Positions 7,387 through 8,289 of a stretch of 8,289 nt of DNA are shown here, in pieces (the first letter of the stretch is position 1; the number at the start of each line of letters is the position of its first letter). The stretch lies in NCBI GenBank assembly GCA_024683255.1, contig JAIKYL010000020.1, forward strand, positions 1 through 8,289, written 5' to 3'. Below the pieces are notes generated by a model that was not told the DNA's origin, made no database searches, and saw nothing but the letters and a program-made list of their open reading frames with translations. Origin of the DNA: Bacteroidales bacterium (lineage in GTDB: Bacteria > Bacteroidota > Bacteroidia > Bacteroidales > UBA932). Position numbers and translations under genes: made by a program.

Positions 7387-8289
7387 ATGAAGAAAACCAT
7401 CCATTTGGAAGCCATGGACCCCATTGAAATTTTCGGGGTCGGTAACAAAATACTCACGGAATTCTGTTCCTATTTCCCGCACCTGAAGGTGGTCTCCCGG
7501 GGCAACGAACTCATGCTGGAAGGCCACGAAAGCGACATTGCGGAATTCAACATCCGCTTTGCCCAGCTGGTGGAAAAACGCCATCACAAGATGAATCTCA
7601 CCGTGTATGACGTGGAAGACATCTTTTCCGGCAAAGGGGAAGACCATTTTGCCCTTTCCGGAGATGCCGTCATTGTGCACGGCACGGACGGTAAGGCCAT
7701 CCGGGCCCGCAACAAAACCCAGCAGGAGCTGGTCAAGGCGTATTTCAGCCACGACCTGGTGTTTGCCGTAGGCCCCGCCGGCACCGGCAAAACCTATACG
7801 GCCATCGCCCTGGCGGTGCGGGCGCTCAAGAACCGTGAAATCAAACGCATCATCCTCACCCGCCCCGCCGTGGAAGCCGGTGAGCGCCTGGGCTTTCTGC
7901 CGGGAGATCTCAAAGACAAACTGGACCCGTATCTCCAACCTCTGTATGACGCCTTGTCGGACATGATTCCCTCACGCCGTCTGCATGAATTCATGGAAGA
8001 CGGGACCATACAGATTGCCCCTCTGGCATACATGAGAGGCCGTACTCTGGACAAAGCCTGCGTAATTCTGGATGAAGCTCAGAACACAAATCTGGGACAG
8101 CTCAAAATGTTCCTCACCCGTATGGGTTCAAGCGCAAAATTCATAGTTACAGGTGATGCCACCCAGATAGACCTCCCCCGCCCTTCAGACTCCGGTCTTC
8201 TCCAGGGCATACGCCTTCTTGACGGCATCAAGGGAATAGCCACCATCCGCTTCAAGAATGAAGACATTGTGCGCCATCCCCTTGTGACC
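7387..8289 (+). CDS. PhoH family ATPase (partial, C-terminus cut by window edge)
   Basis: 301 residues without a stop before the window edge. Residues about 1-115 are an N-terminal alpha/beta region (MDPIEIFGVGNKILTEF, then LKVVSRGNELMLEG) like that of PhoH/YbeZ proteins. The P-loop ATPase domain follows: Walker A GPAGTGKT at 129-136, TRPAVEAGERLGFLPGDLKD at 158-177, Walker B VILDEAQN at 226-233, and VTGDATQIDLP at 254-264, all classic for PhoH. The family runs to about 320-350 residues, so only a short tail is missing. PhoH/YbeZ proteins are cytoplasmic RNA-linked ATPases, associated with the YbeY RNase in some bacteria; the Pho-regulon name comes from E. coli and phosphate regulation should not be assumed here. 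ATG 7387 fits the usual length before the DP-x-x-x-x-G motif; ATG 7414 is an alternative. The gene is divergent from the SPOR operon. Confidence 0.95.
   Translation, partial: MKKTIHLEAMDPIEIFGVGNKILTEFCSYFPHLKVVSRGNELMLEGHESDIAEFNIRFAQLVEKRHHKMNLTVYDVEDIFSGKGEDHFALSGDAVIVHGTDGKAIRARNKTQQELVKAYFSHDLVFAVGPAGTGKTYTAIALAVRALKNREIKRIILTRPAVEAGERLGFLPGDLKDKLDPYLQPLYDALSDMIPSRRLHEFMEDGTIQIAPLAYMRGRTLDKACVILDEAQNTNLGQLKMFLTRMGSSAKFIVTGDATQIDLPRPSDSGLLQGIRLLDGIKGIATIRFKNEDIVRHPLVT

Noticed and set aside
7327..7938. Minus-strand open frame of 203 codons opposite phoH
   Set aside because: It runs across the phoH P-loop region, whose conservation on the plus strand is unmistakable; the minus product has no recognisable domain.

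Overview
The window looks like a chromosomal housekeeping segment from a GC-rich member of the Bacteroidales. The protein sequences point there: the LeuRS carries a long leucine-specific insert before KMSKS, an AraC-type HTH protein has an N-terminal membrane anchor, YitT genes sit next to leuS, and an M28-like domain is fused to a TonB C-terminal domain. The one sizeable intergenic region also carries Bacteroidetes-type promoter elements (TTTG / TAnnTTTG). Family or genus cannot be resolved by eye. No mobile element, CRISPR array, tRNA or rRNA is visible.

Layout, left to right. Positions 1-159 (+) hold the C-terminal end of an RluA-family rRNA pseudouridine synthase. It converges, across 18 bp, on a block of six leftward genes (7308 down to 178). 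In transcription order these are: a small lipoprotein with a SPOR domain; a secreted M28-peptidase-like protein with a TonB C-terminal domain, overlapping the previous gene by ATGA; leucyl-tRNA synthetase (leuS); two tandem YitT-family membrane proteins; and a small membrane-anchored AraC-type HTH protein. The gaps after the second gene are 3, 6, 2 and 44 nt, and I see only one convincing promoter, at 7330-7362, so the block is probably one operon. On the right, a PhoH-family ATPase (7387 to the edge, +, cut off) is transcribed divergently from a 78-bp intergenic region.

How the genes may fit together. The first two operon genes encode periplasmic or envelope proteins that are likely translationally coupled. 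SPOR domains bind peptidoglycan glycan strands. The M28-like partner has lost most of its zinc ligands and its catalytic glutamate, so it looks like a pseudoenzyme with a TonB-type binding domain. This pair is the most interesting item here. leuS, phoH and the rluA-type gene are ordinary translation and RNA-metabolism genes. The YitT pair are membrane proteins of unknown function. The HTH protein at the end of the operon has a membrane anchor but no sensor domain. I did not find a clear new defence, mobile or biosynthetic system; most of the window is ordinary.
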